From assembly GCA_013811805.1 (NCBI GenBank), contig JACCUM010000049.1:1-26770 (forward strand): a stretch of 26,770 bases of DNA, in the 5' to 3' direction. Both the position numbers and the translations under genes were made by a program. Shown one piece after another: positions 7,741 through 15,350 of the stretch. Origin of the DNA: Geodermatophilaceae bacterium. GTDB taxonomy: Bacteria; Actinomycetota; Actinomycetes; Mycobacteriales; Geodermatophilaceae. The notes under the pieces were generated by a model. The model searched no databases. It had not been told where the DNA came from and saw only the letters and a list, made by a program, of their open reading frames with translations. Numbering within the stretch: the stretch's first letter is position 1; each line of letters begins with the position of its first letter.

Positions 7741-8334
7741 ATGGACACCGATCCGGCCCTGACCGAGCGCATCGTGAGCACGCCTGAGGAGCTGGATTCC
7801 GCCTGGATCGATGGTCCACCCGTAGCGAGCGGGCCGATCGTCATCGCGGACTACGACCCGGAATGGCCCGAACTCTATACCCGTGAGCGGGACCGGATCT
7901 GTGGCCTGCTCGGCGAAACGGTGGTGTCGATCGAGCATGTCGGTTCGACCGCGGTTGCCGGTCTCGCGGCCAAGCCGGTGATCGATATCGATCTGGTTGT
8001 GCCGGATTCAGCGGACGAGAGTGCCTATGTGCCACGTCTGGAATCAGCGGGTTACCGGCTCATCATCCGGGAGCCCAACTGGCACCAACATCGACTCCTG
8101 AAGGGTCCAGACACCAACATCAACCTGCACGTCTTCTCGCCCGGCAGCCCCGAGCTGATTCGGCACGTGATCTTCCGCGACTGGCTACGGATGCATGTCG
8201 AGGATCGTGATCTGTACGACCGCACGAAGAAGTCCCTTGCCGACGGGCAGGTCGACGACATCAGGGCCTACACCGACGCCAAGGACGCGGTGATCGACGA
8301 AATCTGTGCTCGCGCCTTCGCCGCCGCACGCTAG
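7741..8334 (+). CDS. GrpB family protein (UPF0157, nucleotidyltransferase fold)
   Basis: This 197-residue protein has the GrpB signature: YDPEWPELY (38-46), IEHVGSTAVAGLAAKPVIDIDL (64-85) and NLHVF (128-132). The GST plus D82/D84 pattern is that of the nucleotidyltransferase fold. The biochemical role of the family is not settled, although members occur alone or fused to the CoA-synthesis kinase CoaE. ATG 7741 is preferred over ATG 7723 because AAGGAG at 7729-7734 lies six bases before it. A TACACT -10-like box at 7705-7710 would give a short leader. It is divergent from the GNAT gene and convergent with the GH57 gene (5 bp gap). Confidence 0.9.
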   Translation: MDTDPALTERIVSTPEELDSAWIDGPPVASGPIVIADYDPEWPELYTRERDRICGLLGETVVSIEHVGSTAVAGLAAKPVIDIDLVVPDSADESAYVPRLESAGYRLIIREPNWHQHRLLKGPDTNINLHVFSPGSPELIRHVIFRDWLRMHVEDRDLYDRTKKSLADGQVDDIRAYTDAKDAVIDEICARAFAAAR

Positions 8335-8339
8335 AGCTG

Positions 8340-9869
8340 TCACAGGAGTCTCGCGTCGAGGTGTCCCCATGGGCCGTCGAGGCGTTCGCATTCGCGAGTG
8401 AGCTCGGCCGCGCGTTCCGGATGGGTGTCCATAGCTGCCCGCAATCGGTCGAAGCGCGCCGCATGCGTCGCGATCCGGCTCCGGGCGTACTCCGTAGCGG
8501 AGTTCTTGCTGACCATGAAGGCCCAGTCACTGGCCAGCGCCAGATAGGCCTCACGGCACAGCTGGTCGAGCGCAGGATTCCGTACCAGTGATCGGTGAGA
8601 GTCCACTGTGGCCAGTAGCTCCTTGCCCAAAGACTCGCCGGCTTCGACGATGCCAGCCACCTGCGGACCGGCCCAGACCCTCCAGTCCTTCCCGCTACCC
8701 CAGGACGAGGCCACGATCTCGACCGGGGCGCCGACATGGCCGGCTTCCTGTGCAGCCTGCAGGGTGCTGACCTTTACGCCGGCCAGCGGAAGCAGGCGGA
8801 GGACTTCCTCCAGCCAGACCGGTCCCTCGAACCACCAGTGACCGAACAGTTCGGTGTCGTAGGCGGCCACAGTCATGGCTCTTCGCCCTGTCGCGGCAGC
8901 CAGATCGAGCAGCCGTCGGCGTAGGACGCCGACGAAATCACCCGCATCCCGTCGAGCCATCGCATGCGCGGCAACCGGATCCCAGGGAGCCTTGTCCTGC
9001 GGCGCCGTCCGTCGACTGGTCACCCGTGCTGGCCGGAAGCCCGAAGCGTGGTCGAAAGTGTGGAAGTCGCGGTAGGCGGCATTTCCCGGATATCCGGACT
9101 TCGGCGACCACACCCGATAGGTCACCTCCAGGTCGCGACCAAAAGCCAGGACGTCCGAGTCGCCGATGGGGTGCGCCTGCGCCGTACGCCCATGCAGCGC
9201 AGGGCCGTCGACCAACAGCCGACTCACGCCCTCGGAGGCGTAGGTCTCTTCGAGCCCTGGTCGGTACCCGCACTCCGGCGCCCAGATACCCGTGGGTCGA
9301 AAACCCCAGCGGATCCCGGCGTCGTCCGCGCCGGTCGACAGGCAATGCGCGACCAGCCGATCATCGAGCAGCGGCAGGAAGGGGTGCGCCACCGGGCCAC
9401 CGAGTAGTTCCACGATGCCGTCGTCGGCCAGCCGTCGAAGGATCGGGGAAGCACCGCGCAGCCAGCGGGCTTCGACGTCGGCCAGACACTCCACGGCCGC
9501 GCCGTACTCGAATCTGCCGAGTCCGCTCAGTTGCCGATCGTTGTTGGCGGTGAGTTCCTCAGCGCGCAATGCCCAGTTACCGGCCCACCGGTGGATCTCG
9601 GCCAAGCAGTACGAGTCGTCGAGCATCGCGGCGACCGTCGGCGTGATGCCGAGGGTCAGGAGGTTGCGATGTCCTTCGCCGGCCAGCCGCTCGCATACCG
9701 CGATCACCCGGCGCCAGGAAGCGGTGAATGCCTGATGCAGCCACTCCTCGCCGACCGGCCACGCCCCGGCATGGGCGACCCACGGAAGGTGGGTATGCAG
9801 GACGAGGCAACAGGTTCCGATCCCGTCGGAAGCCGCTCCGGTGACCAGACTCACCCCCTCGTCGCTCAA
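8340..9869 (-). CDS. GH57 family 1,4-alpha-glucan branching enzyme-like protein (DUF1957)
   Basis: This 509-residue protein carries GH57 hallmarks: HTHLPW (25-30), LLGGPVAHPFLPLL (155-168), WAPECGY (196-202) with nucleophile Glu199, and YDTELFGHWWFEGP (337-350) with acid/base Asp338. The C-terminal DUF1957 helical region follows, including SSWGSGKDW. It matches mycobacterial Rv3031, implicated in making methylglucose lipopolysaccharide or glycogen-like glucans in the cytoplasm. The usual partner glucosyltransferase (Rv3032) and methyltransferase (Rv3030) are not adjacent here. The start is uncertain: TTG 9869 is the longest option, and GTG 9854 would remove five residues; neither has a well-spaced ribosome-binding site. 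It is divergent from etfB, with 127 bp between them. Confidence 0.92.
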   Translation of the reverse strand: MSDEGVSLVTGAASDGIGTCCLVLHTHLPWVAHAGAWPVGEEWLHQAFTASWRRVIAVCERLAGEGHRNLLTLGITPTVAAMLDDSYCLAEIHRWAGNWALRAEELTANNDRQLSGLGRFEYGAAVECLADVEARWLRGASPILRRLADDGIVELLGGPVAHPFLPLLDDRLVAHCLSTGADDAGIRWGFRPTGIWAPECGYRPGLEETYASEGVSRLLVDGPALHGRTAQAHPIGDSDVLAFGRDLEVTYRVWSPKSGYPGNAAYRDFHTFDHASGFRPARVTSRRTAPQDKAPWDPVAAHAMARRDAGDFVGVLRRRLLDLAAATGRRAMTVAAYDTELFGHWWFEGPVWLEEVLRLLPLAGVKVSTLQAAQEAGHVGAPVEIVASSWGSGKDWRVWAGPQVAGIVEAGESLGKELLATVDSHRSLVRNPALDQLCREAYLALASDWAFMVSKNSATEYARSRIATHAARFDRLRAAMDTHPERAAELTRECERLDGPWGHLDARLL

Positions 9870-9996
9870 CTCCAGCGCTACTCGTCGGTAACATCGAGCG
9901 CAGGATGCGGCGCGGGCGAGCCTGCCAGACTGCTGAACCGCGACACAGACATGTCAGTTAGTCAATGCGAACAAGCGGACAGGGAGCTCGTAGGGG

Positions 9997-10776
9997 ATGA
10001 ACATCGTCGTCCTGGTGAAGCAGGTACCTGACTCAGGCAGTGAGCGCACGCTCGATTCCAGTGACAACACCGTGGCCCGCGCTTCGGCCGACAACGTCAT
10101 CAACGAGATGGACGAGTACGCCATCGAGGAGGCGCTCAAGGTCAAGGAGGCGCATGGCGGCGAGGTGACAATCCTGACCATGGGTCCCGAATCGGCGACC
10201 GACACGATCCGCAAGGCCCTCTCGATGGGCGCGGACAAGGCTATTCACGTGACCGACCCTGCCCTGCACGGCTCCTGCGTGATCGCTACCAGCGCGGTGC
10301 TGGCCAAGGCACTGGGCACCCTCGAGTGGGATCTGGTGCTCTCCGGTGCGCAATCCACCGATGGTGGACTGACGATGATGCCGGCATTGCTGGCCGAACG
10401 ACTAGGGGTGGCGCACCTGTCGGGAGCCCGCAAGCTCGCGGTGGACGGCTCCAAGCTGACCGTCGAGCGGCAGACCGACGGAGGGTACTGGACCATCGAG
10501 GGTCAGACGCCGGCCATCGTCAGCACCTGGGACACCATGAACGAGCCCCGGTACCCCTCCTTCAAGGGAATCATGGCGGCCAAGAGCAAGCCGGTCACGA
10601 CGCTGAGCCTTGCCGACCTCGGCGTGGACGAATCGGAGGTCGGCCTGGCCGCGGCGACCAGCACCGTCCTGGAGTTCGCCAGCCGGCCGCCCAAGGGCGC
10701 TGGCCAACAGGTCAAGGACGAGGGAGACGGCGCGACCAAGCTCGCCGACTTCCTCGCATCGAAGAAGTTCGTCTGA
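9997..10776 (+). CDS. etfB: Electron transfer flavoprotein beta subunit
   Basis: This 259-residue ETF small subunit (FixA type) begins MNIVVLVKQVPD, the standard ETF-beta start. It carries the AMP-binding region around LTMGPESATDTIRKALSMGAD (55-75) and LVLSGAQSTDGG (about 113-124). With EtfA it forms a soluble FAD carrier that takes electrons from acyl-CoA dehydrogenases and passes them to the quinone pool. ATG 9997 is preceded by AGGGAG about ten bases upstream and a GGGG run. etfA starts 18 bp after its stop, so the two form an operon. The 127-bp space shared with the divergent GH57 gene must hold both promoters, but no clear -10 box stands out. Confidence 0.97.
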   Translation: MNIVVLVKQVPDSGSERTLDSSDNTVARASADNVINEMDEYAIEEALKVKEAHGGEVTILTMGPESATDTIRKALSMGADKAIHVTDPALHGSCVIATSAVLAKALGTLEWDLVLSGAQSTDGGLTMMPALLAERLGVAHLSGARKLAVDGSKLTVERQTDGGYWTIEGQTPAIVSTWDTMNEPRYPSFKGIMAAKSKPVTTLSLADLGVDESEVGLAAATSTVLEFASRPPKGAGQQVKDEGDGATKLADFLASKKFV

Positions 10777-10794
10777 GGGCGGGGAGCAGCGCAG

Positions 10795-11766
10795 ATGTCT
10801 GAAGTGCTGGTTCTGGTCGAAGCCGTGGCCGACGGCGACAACATCGGCTTGAAGAAGGTCACCCTCGAGATGCTGACCGCCGCGCGGGTGCTGGGCGAGC
10901 CCTCGGCGGTCGTCGCCGGCGCGTCCGGTACGGCGGCCGCGGTCCAGGACCGGCTGGCAGAGTACGGCGCCGCCAAAATCTATGTCGCGGAGTCCGACGA
11001 CATCGACAACCACCTCGTCGCACCCAAAGCCGAGGTCCTCGCTCAACTCGTCGCCGACAGCGCCGCCACCGCGGTGCTCCTGCCGAGCACCCAGGAGGGC
11101 CAGGAAATCGCCGGGCGGTTGGCTCTGAAGATCGGCAGCGGGCTGCTCAACGACATCTCCGAGGTCGACGCGGACGGCACAGCCACCCAGGTGGTCTTCG
11201 CCGGTGCGGTGATCGTGAAGTCCAAGGTGGCCAAGGGGACTCCGATCTACACCGTCCGCCCCAACTCGGTAGCTCCCGAGGCCGCTCCGGGCGCCGGTGA
11301 AGTGATCGCCGTGGACGTTGCGATCAGTGACGACGCCAAGAAGGTGACGGTCCTCGATCGGACCGTCGAGTCCGGCGGCGGCCGCCCGGAACTGACCGAG
11401 GCTTCGGTCATCGTCTCCGGCGGTCGCGGGGTCGGCAGTGCCGAGAATTTTGCGCTGATCGAAGGGCTGGCCGACTCCCTCGGTGGCGCGGTCGGGGCAT
11501 CGCGTGCAGCGACCGACTCCGGCTTCTATCCGCACCAGTACCAGGTCGGGCAGACCGGAAAGACGGTGTCACCGCAGCTGTACCTCGCCGTCGGGATCTC
11601 CGGTGCGATCCAGCACCGGGCCGGCATGCAGACCTCGAAGACGATCGTGGCGATCAACAAGGACAACGAGGCACCGATCTTCGAACTTGCTGACTTCGGC
11701 GTCGTGGGCGATCTCTTCCAGATCGTTCCGGCGCTGACCGAGGAGATCACCAAGCGCAAGGCCTGA
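10795..11766 (+). CDS. etfA: Electron transfer flavoprotein alpha subunit
   Basis: This is a 323-residue ETF large subunit (FixB type). Its C-terminal FAD-binding domain is complete: GASRAATDSGF (234-244), QVGQTGKTVSP (250-260), GISGAIQH (267-274) and NKDNEAPIF (288-296). The N-terminal domain (1-185) pairs with EtfB. ATG 10795 is preceded by GGGGAGCAG. It follows etfB by 18 bp and is separated from the cysteine desulfurase by 209 bp that holds a tandem repeat and a terminator-like hairpin. No dehydrogenase or ETF:quinone oxidoreductase gene is in the window. Confidence 0.97.
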   Translation: MSEVLVLVEAVADGDNIGLKKVTLEMLTAARVLGEPSAVVAGASGTAAAVQDRLAEYGAAKIYVAESDDIDNHLVAPKAEVLAQLVADSAATAVLLPSTQEGQEIAGRLALKIGSGLLNDISEVDADGTATQVVFAGAVIVKSKVAKGTPIYTVRPNSVAPEAAPGAGEVIAVDVAISDDAKKVTVLDRTVESGGGRPELTEASVIVSGGRGVGSAENFALIEGLADSLGGAVGASRAATDSGFYPHQYQVGQTGKTVSPQLYLAVGISGAIQHRAGMQTSKTIVAINKDNEAPIFELADFGVVGDLFQIVPALTEEITKRKA

Positions 11767-11768
11767 GC

Positions 11769-11795
11769 GCGCGCGAAGCGCGCCCGGATTCTTTT
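11769..11795 (+). terminator. Possible transcription terminator after etfA
   Basis: Just after the etfA stop, GCGCGC-GAA-GCGCGC (11769-11783) forms a six-pair all-GC stem with a three-base loop. It is followed after CCGGA by TTCTTTT. This has the shape of a weak intrinsic terminator. The U-tract is imperfect and the element lies at the edge of the tandem repeat, so it could equally be part of that repeat's own structure. Confidence 0.4.
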
Positions 11796-11921
11796 CCGTA
11801 TCGCCGCGCCTGTACGGAACGAGCCCGCAGCGCTGGCCCGGAGTGTCGCGAAGCGCGCCCGGATTCTTTTCCGTATCGCCGCGCCTGTACGGAACGAGCC
11901 CGCAGCCCTGGCCGGGGAATG
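11772..11921 (+). repeat. Tandem duplication of a 75-bp unit with an internal inverted repeat
   Basis: Two head-to-tail copies with a 75-bp period start at 11772 and 11847. The first 59 bases (11772-11830 and 11847-11905) are identical by eye; the remaining 16 are similar but diverged (CGCTGGCCCGG against CCCTGGCCGGG). Each copy contains the inverted repeat TTCCGTA (12-nt loop) TACGGAA, at 11794-11800/11813-11819 and 11869-11875/11888-11894, so each could fold as an RNA hairpin. On the minus strand the unit is open in two frames, giving repeated peptide strings, but these ORFs have no start signal and no resemblance I recognise. It lies between etfA and the cysteine desulfurase. A dispersed palindromic element or a local duplication would both fit. 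Confidence 0.9.
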
Positions 11922-11959
11922 GACCGCCTCATCGCGGGCGGTATATGTCGGTCGGCGGT

Positions 11960-11965
11960 TAGGCT
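11960..11965 (+). promoter_or_regulatory. Putative -10 box (TAGGCT) for the cysteine desulfurase operon
   Basis: TAGGCT lies ten bases before ATG 11976, so transcription would start only a few bases before the start codon. No ribosome-binding site is visible, in line with a nearly leaderless message. Confidence 0.45.
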
Positions 11966-11975
11966 TCTCAGCGAC

Positions 11976-13172
11976 ATGACCTATCTCGACCATGCCGCGA
12001 CGACGCCGATGCTGCCAGGTGCAGCGGAGGCGATGGCGCAGCAGCTCGGCGCCGTCGGCAATGCATCTTCGCTGCATGCCTCCGGACGGGCCGCGCGGCG
12101 CGTGGTGGAGGAGTCGCGTGAGGCGATCGCCGCCGCCCTGGGAGCAAGGCCCTCCGAGTTGATCTTCACCTCCGGCGGTACGGAGAGCGACAACCTCGCC
12201 GTCAAGGGAATCTTCTGGTCGCGCCGGGAGTCCGACAGCCGTCGGCGGTTGATCATCAGCCCCACCGAGCACCACGCCGTTCTCGATGCGGTCGAGTGGC
12301 TGCACAAGCACGAAGGCGCGCAAGTCTGCTGGTTGCCCACCGACTCGCACGGCAGGGTCTCCGTCGATGCGCTGTTGGCCTGCATCGAGGAGGACCCTGA
12401 CGACGTCGCGCTGGTGAGCATCATGTGGGCCAACAACGAGGTCGGAACGGTGAACGACATCACCGCGCTGGCACAGGTGTGCACTCCGTTCGGCATCCCG
12501 TTGCACACAGACGCCGTCCAGGCGGTCGGCATCCTGCCGCTCGACGTCACGGCCAGCGGTGTGGATGCCCTCACCATGACCGGCCACAAGCTCGGCGGCC
12601 CGTACGGGGCAGGCGTTCTCATGCTCAGTACCGACGTCAGTGCGACGCCCCTGTCCCACGGAGGTGGCCAGGAGCGCGACGTACGGTCGGGAACCCTGGA
12701 CACTCCGGCTGTACGCGGGCTGTCCGTCGGAGTGCAGGAGGCCGTGGTCGGCCGAACCGAGCGCGCGGCACGCCTCGCCGCCCTCAGGGATCGGCTGGTC
12801 GACGGGATCCAGGCCGAGATCCCGGATGCTGTGCTCAATGGATCCCCAGTGGACTCGGTCGTGGCCGGCGGTCCGGGGCGGCTGCCCGGCAACGCGCATC
12901 TGTCCTTCCCCGGCTGCGAGGGAGATGCGCTGCTGATGCTCCTGGATGCACGGGGGATCGAGTGTTCAACCGGATCCGCTTGCAGCGCAGGAGTTTCACA
13001 GCCGAGCCACGTCCTTCTCGCCATGGGCGCAGAGGTCGAACGGGCGCGCGGCTCTCTACGCTTCTCCCTCGGTCACACCTCGACCGAGGCCGACGTGGAT
13101 CACCTCCTCGAGGTCATCCCGGCCGTCGTCGAGCGGGCGCGGCGGGCCGGCCTGTCCGGCGCCCGTCGCTGA
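11976..13172 (+). CDS. iscS: Cysteine desulfurase (NifS/IscS class V aminotransferase)
   Basis: This 398-residue PLP enzyme removes sulfur from cysteine, leaving alanine, and holds it as a persulfide. It starts MTYLDHAATTP, as these enzymes do. Seen in the sequence are TSGGTESDN (65-73), EHHAV (98-102), HTDAVQ (177-182), the PLP lysine K205 in TGHKLGGPYG, and the persulfide cysteine C336 in STGSACSAG. An upstream ATG at 11919 would add 19 residues, but ATG 11976 has a TAGGCT -10 box ten bases before it and matches the family's start. mnmA begins 25 bp downstream, so the likely job is sulfur supply for tRNA thiolation, as with mycobacterial Rv3025c-Rv3024c; a role in Fe-S assembly is also possible. 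No scaffold gene is nearby. Confidence 0.95.
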   Translation: MTYLDHAATTPMLPGAAEAMAQQLGAVGNASSLHASGRAARRVVEESREAIAAALGARPSELIFTSGGTESDNLAVKGIFWSRRESDSRRRLIISPTEHHAVLDAVEWLHKHEGAQVCWLPTDSHGRVSVDALLACIEEDPDDVALVSIMWANNEVGTVNDITALAQVCTPFGIPLHTDAVQAVGILPLDVTASGVDALTMTGHKLGGPYGAGVLMLSTDVSATPLSHGGGQERDVRSGTLDTPAVRGLSVGVQEAVVGRTERAARLAALRDRLVDGIQAEIPDAVLNGSPVDSVVAGGPGRLPGNAHLSFPGCEGDALLMLLDARGIECSTGSACSAGVSQPSHVLLAMGAEVERARGSLRFSLGHTSTEADVDHLLEVIPAVVERARRAGLSGARR

Positions 13173-13197
13173 TCGCGCTCGGAGTGAGGCAGCTGGC

Positions 13198-14298
13198 ATG
13201 AACGTGATCGCCGCCATGAGCGGTGGCGTCGACTCCGCCGTTGCTTCCGCTCTCATGGTCGAGGCCGGGCACGCGGTCACCGGAATCCATCTTGCGCTGG
13301 CCAGCACGCCGGATGCTTCGCGCATCGGATCGCGGGGCTGCTGCACCGTGGCAGACGCCAACGACGCCCGCCGCGTTGCCGACGTCCTCGACATCCCGTT
13401 CTACGTCTGGAACCTCGCCGACCGATTCCGGGCTGACGTGGTGGACGACTTCGTGGCCGAGTACGCCGCCGGACGTACGCCGAATCCCTGCGTACGTTGC
13501 AACGAGCGGATCAAGTTCGCGGCGGTCCTCGACCGTGCGCTGGCGCTCGGCTTCGACGCCGTCGTCACCGGCCACCACGCCCGCCTCGACGCCGGCGTCC
13601 TGCGCCGGTCGGTCGACGTGGGCAAGGACCAGTCCTACGTCCTGGCCACCCTCACCGATCGCCAGCTGGGACTGGCCGTGTTCCCGCTCGGGGAGATGAC
13701 CAAGGACCAGGTCCGGCAGGAGGCGGCCCGTCGCGGACTATTGGTAGCCGACAAGCCGGACTCCCACGACATCTGCTTCATCGCCGACGGCGACACCAGG
13801 GGTTTCCTCGGCAAGCACCTGGGCGCCCGAATCGGTGACGTGATCGACGACCAGACCGGCCACGTGGTCGGCCAGCACCACGGAGCTCACGGCTTCACAG
13901 TCGGGCAGCGCCGGGGATTGAGCCTGGGAGTGCCGGCGGCCGACGGGAAGCCGCGCTACGTCCTGTCAGTGTCGGTCGCCGACAACACAGTCCGGGTAGG
14001 ACCCGGCGAGGCCCTCGAGATCGGCTTCATCCGTACCGGAGCGCCCGTCTGGCACACCGACGTCGCGGTGGGGGAACCGCTCGACTGCATCGTGCAACTT
14101 CGTGCCCACGGGATGACCAGCCCAGCCACGGTCACGCCCTACGAGCACCGCACCGAGATTGCGCTGCATCGTGGACAGCGCGGGATCGCCGCCGGCCAGA
14201 CCGCGGTGTTCTACGGCGGAGCTGATGCAGACGTCGTTCTCGGCGCGGCACGAATCGAGACAGCCGATCGGGTGCTGACCGACACGTCGCCCAGGTGA
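13198..14298 (+). CDS. mnmA: tRNA-specific 2-thiouridylase
   Basis: This 366-residue enzyme adenylates and thiolates U34 of tRNAs for Lys, Glu and Gln. The ATP pyrophosphatase loop is MSGGVDSAVA (7-16). The catalytic cysteines are C98 in NPCVRCNERIKF and C193 in DICFI. HGFTVGQRRGL marks the central domain and a C-terminal beta-barrel follows. The frame is open far upstream inside the desulfurase gene, but ATG 13198 is where the family begins (MNVIAAMSGGVDS) and a GGAGTGAGG site lies upstream. It follows the cysteine desulfurase by 25 bp and its stop overlaps the next gene's start (GTGA), so three genes are probably translated from one message. Confidence 0.97.
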   Translation: MNVIAAMSGGVDSAVASALMVEAGHAVTGIHLALASTPDASRIGSRGCCTVADANDARRVADVLDIPFYVWNLADRFRADVVDDFVAEYAAGRTPNPCVRCNERIKFAAVLDRALALGFDAVVTGHHARLDAGVLRRSVDVGKDQSYVLATLTDRQLGLAVFPLGEMTKDQVRQEAARRGLLVADKPDSHDICFIADGDTRGFLGKHLGARIGDVIDDQTGHVVGQHHGAHGFTVGQRRGLSLGVPAADGKPRYVLSVSVADNTVRVGPGEALEIGFIRTGAPVWHTDVAVGEPLDCIVQLRAHGMTSPATVTPYEHRTEIALHRGQRGIAAGQTAVFYGGADADVVLGAARIETADRVLTDTSPR

Positions 14299-15293
14299 CG
14301 GCCAGCCCACCACGGTCGGTTTGGCCGCCGGCGACGGGGATCGGATCCCTTCCGGGTACTGATCCGGTCGTCGCCGTTCGGCAGGTGCTCGACGCGCTGC
14401 CGGACGGTCCACATCTACCCGAACTACCCGAGCGCGGGCCGGGTGCGGACCTGATCGGCCGGGGTGCCGGCCTGCTGCTCGATCTGCCGGTAGACCTGCA
14501 GCCCAGCGGCTGGCGGTTCGTACCCCGGTCCGGCATGGATCTCGGCCGCACGCGAGATCTGTGGGCGCGCGATCTGGACGCCCTCGCACAAGAGGCCGGC
14601 GATTACCGCGGCTGGTTCAAGCTCCAGCTCGCCGGGCCATGGACTCTCGCGGCCGGCGTGGAACTACACCGAGGGGACAAGGCGGTCGCCGACTCGGGGG
14701 CGACGAGGGACATCGCGCAATCATTGGCCGCTGGTCTGGCCGCGCACATGGCCGAAGTCCTCCGAGCGATGCCGCACGCCGAACTCGTCGTGCAGCTGGA
14801 CGAGCCGAGCCTGCCCGCTGTGCTGCGCGGTGGGGTGAAGACGGCCAGTGGCTTCGGTCAGCTCGACGCGATCGAGGAGCCGGTCGTCGAGTCCGGCTTG
14901 CGAACAGTGCTGGAGGCCGCCGGTGGAACGCGCACGATCGTGCACTGTTGCGCGGGCGACACACCGATCGAACTGCTCCGTCGGACCGGACTGACAGCAC
15001 TGGGTCTGGACCTGAACCTGACTTTCGATCAGGACGAGATGGGGGTGGCCATCGAGGCGGGGACGGCTCTGATGCTCGGGGTTGTACCTGGTACGGACTC
15101 TTCCTTGCCGTCGCCCCTGGAGACAGCCGATCGGCTTCGGTCCTGGTGGCGCCGGCTCGGGTTCGATCCGGAGGACCTGCCCGGTGCCGTCACCCTGACC
15201 CCGACCTGTGGGCTGGCCGGTGCGAGTCCGGCCTACGCAGCTGCGTGCATGACGCACCTGCAGGCAGCGGGCCGCGAACTAGCCGCCGGCTGA
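14295..15293 (+). CDS. MetE-like (cobalamin-independent methionine synthase family) TIM-barrel protein
   Basis: This 332-residue protein resembles the C-terminal catalytic half of MetE and the actinobacterial Rv3015c group. It opens with ATGIGSLPGTDP (13-24), carries QLDEPSLP (167-174) like the UROD/MetE barrel, and keeps part of a metal site: H217 and C219 in VHCC, and C305 in LTPTCGLAG. The full MetE N-terminal half is absent, so true homocysteine methylation with methyltetrahydrofolate is doubtful; a metal-dependent thiol or methyl transfer is plausible. GTG at 14295 overlaps the mnmA stop by four bases, pointing to translational coupling. ligA follows after 57 bp. The placement next to mnmA hints at sulfur chemistry, but that is inference. 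Confidence 0.85.
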   Translation: MTASPPRSVWPPATGIGSLPGTDPVVAVRQVLDALPDGPHLPELPERGPGADLIGRGAGLLLDLPVDLQPSGWRFVPRSGMDLGRTRDLWARDLDALAQEAGDYRGWFKLQLAGPWTLAAGVELHRGDKAVADSGATRDIAQSLAAGLAAHMAEVLRAMPHAELVVQLDEPSLPAVLRGGVKTASGFGQLDAIEEPVVESGLRTVLEAAGGTRTIVHCCAGDTPIELLRRTGLTALGLDLNLTFDQDEMGVAIEAGTALMLGVVPGTDSSLPSPLETADRLRSWWRRLGFDPEDLPGAVTLTPTCGLAGASPAYAAACMTHLQAAGRELAAG

Positions 15294-15338
15294 ACCTGAG
15301 ACGGGAATGGGTGCTGAGCCGAGGTCTGACCGGCCGGA

Positions 15339-15344
15339 TAGCGT
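15339..15344 (+). promoter_or_regulatory. Putative -10 box (TAGCGT) for ligA
   Basis: TAGCGT ends six bases before the GTG at 15351. This spacing puts the transcription start at the start codon and favours GTG 15351 over the TTG at 15345, which would lie between promoter and start site. Confidence 0.4.
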
Positions 15345-15350
15345 TTGCCC

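Noticed and set aside
11747..11977. Minus-strand ORF with a repeated 20-residue string
   Set aside because: The peptide repeat is only the translation of the 75-bp DNA repeat; no start signal or family resemblance supports a protein.
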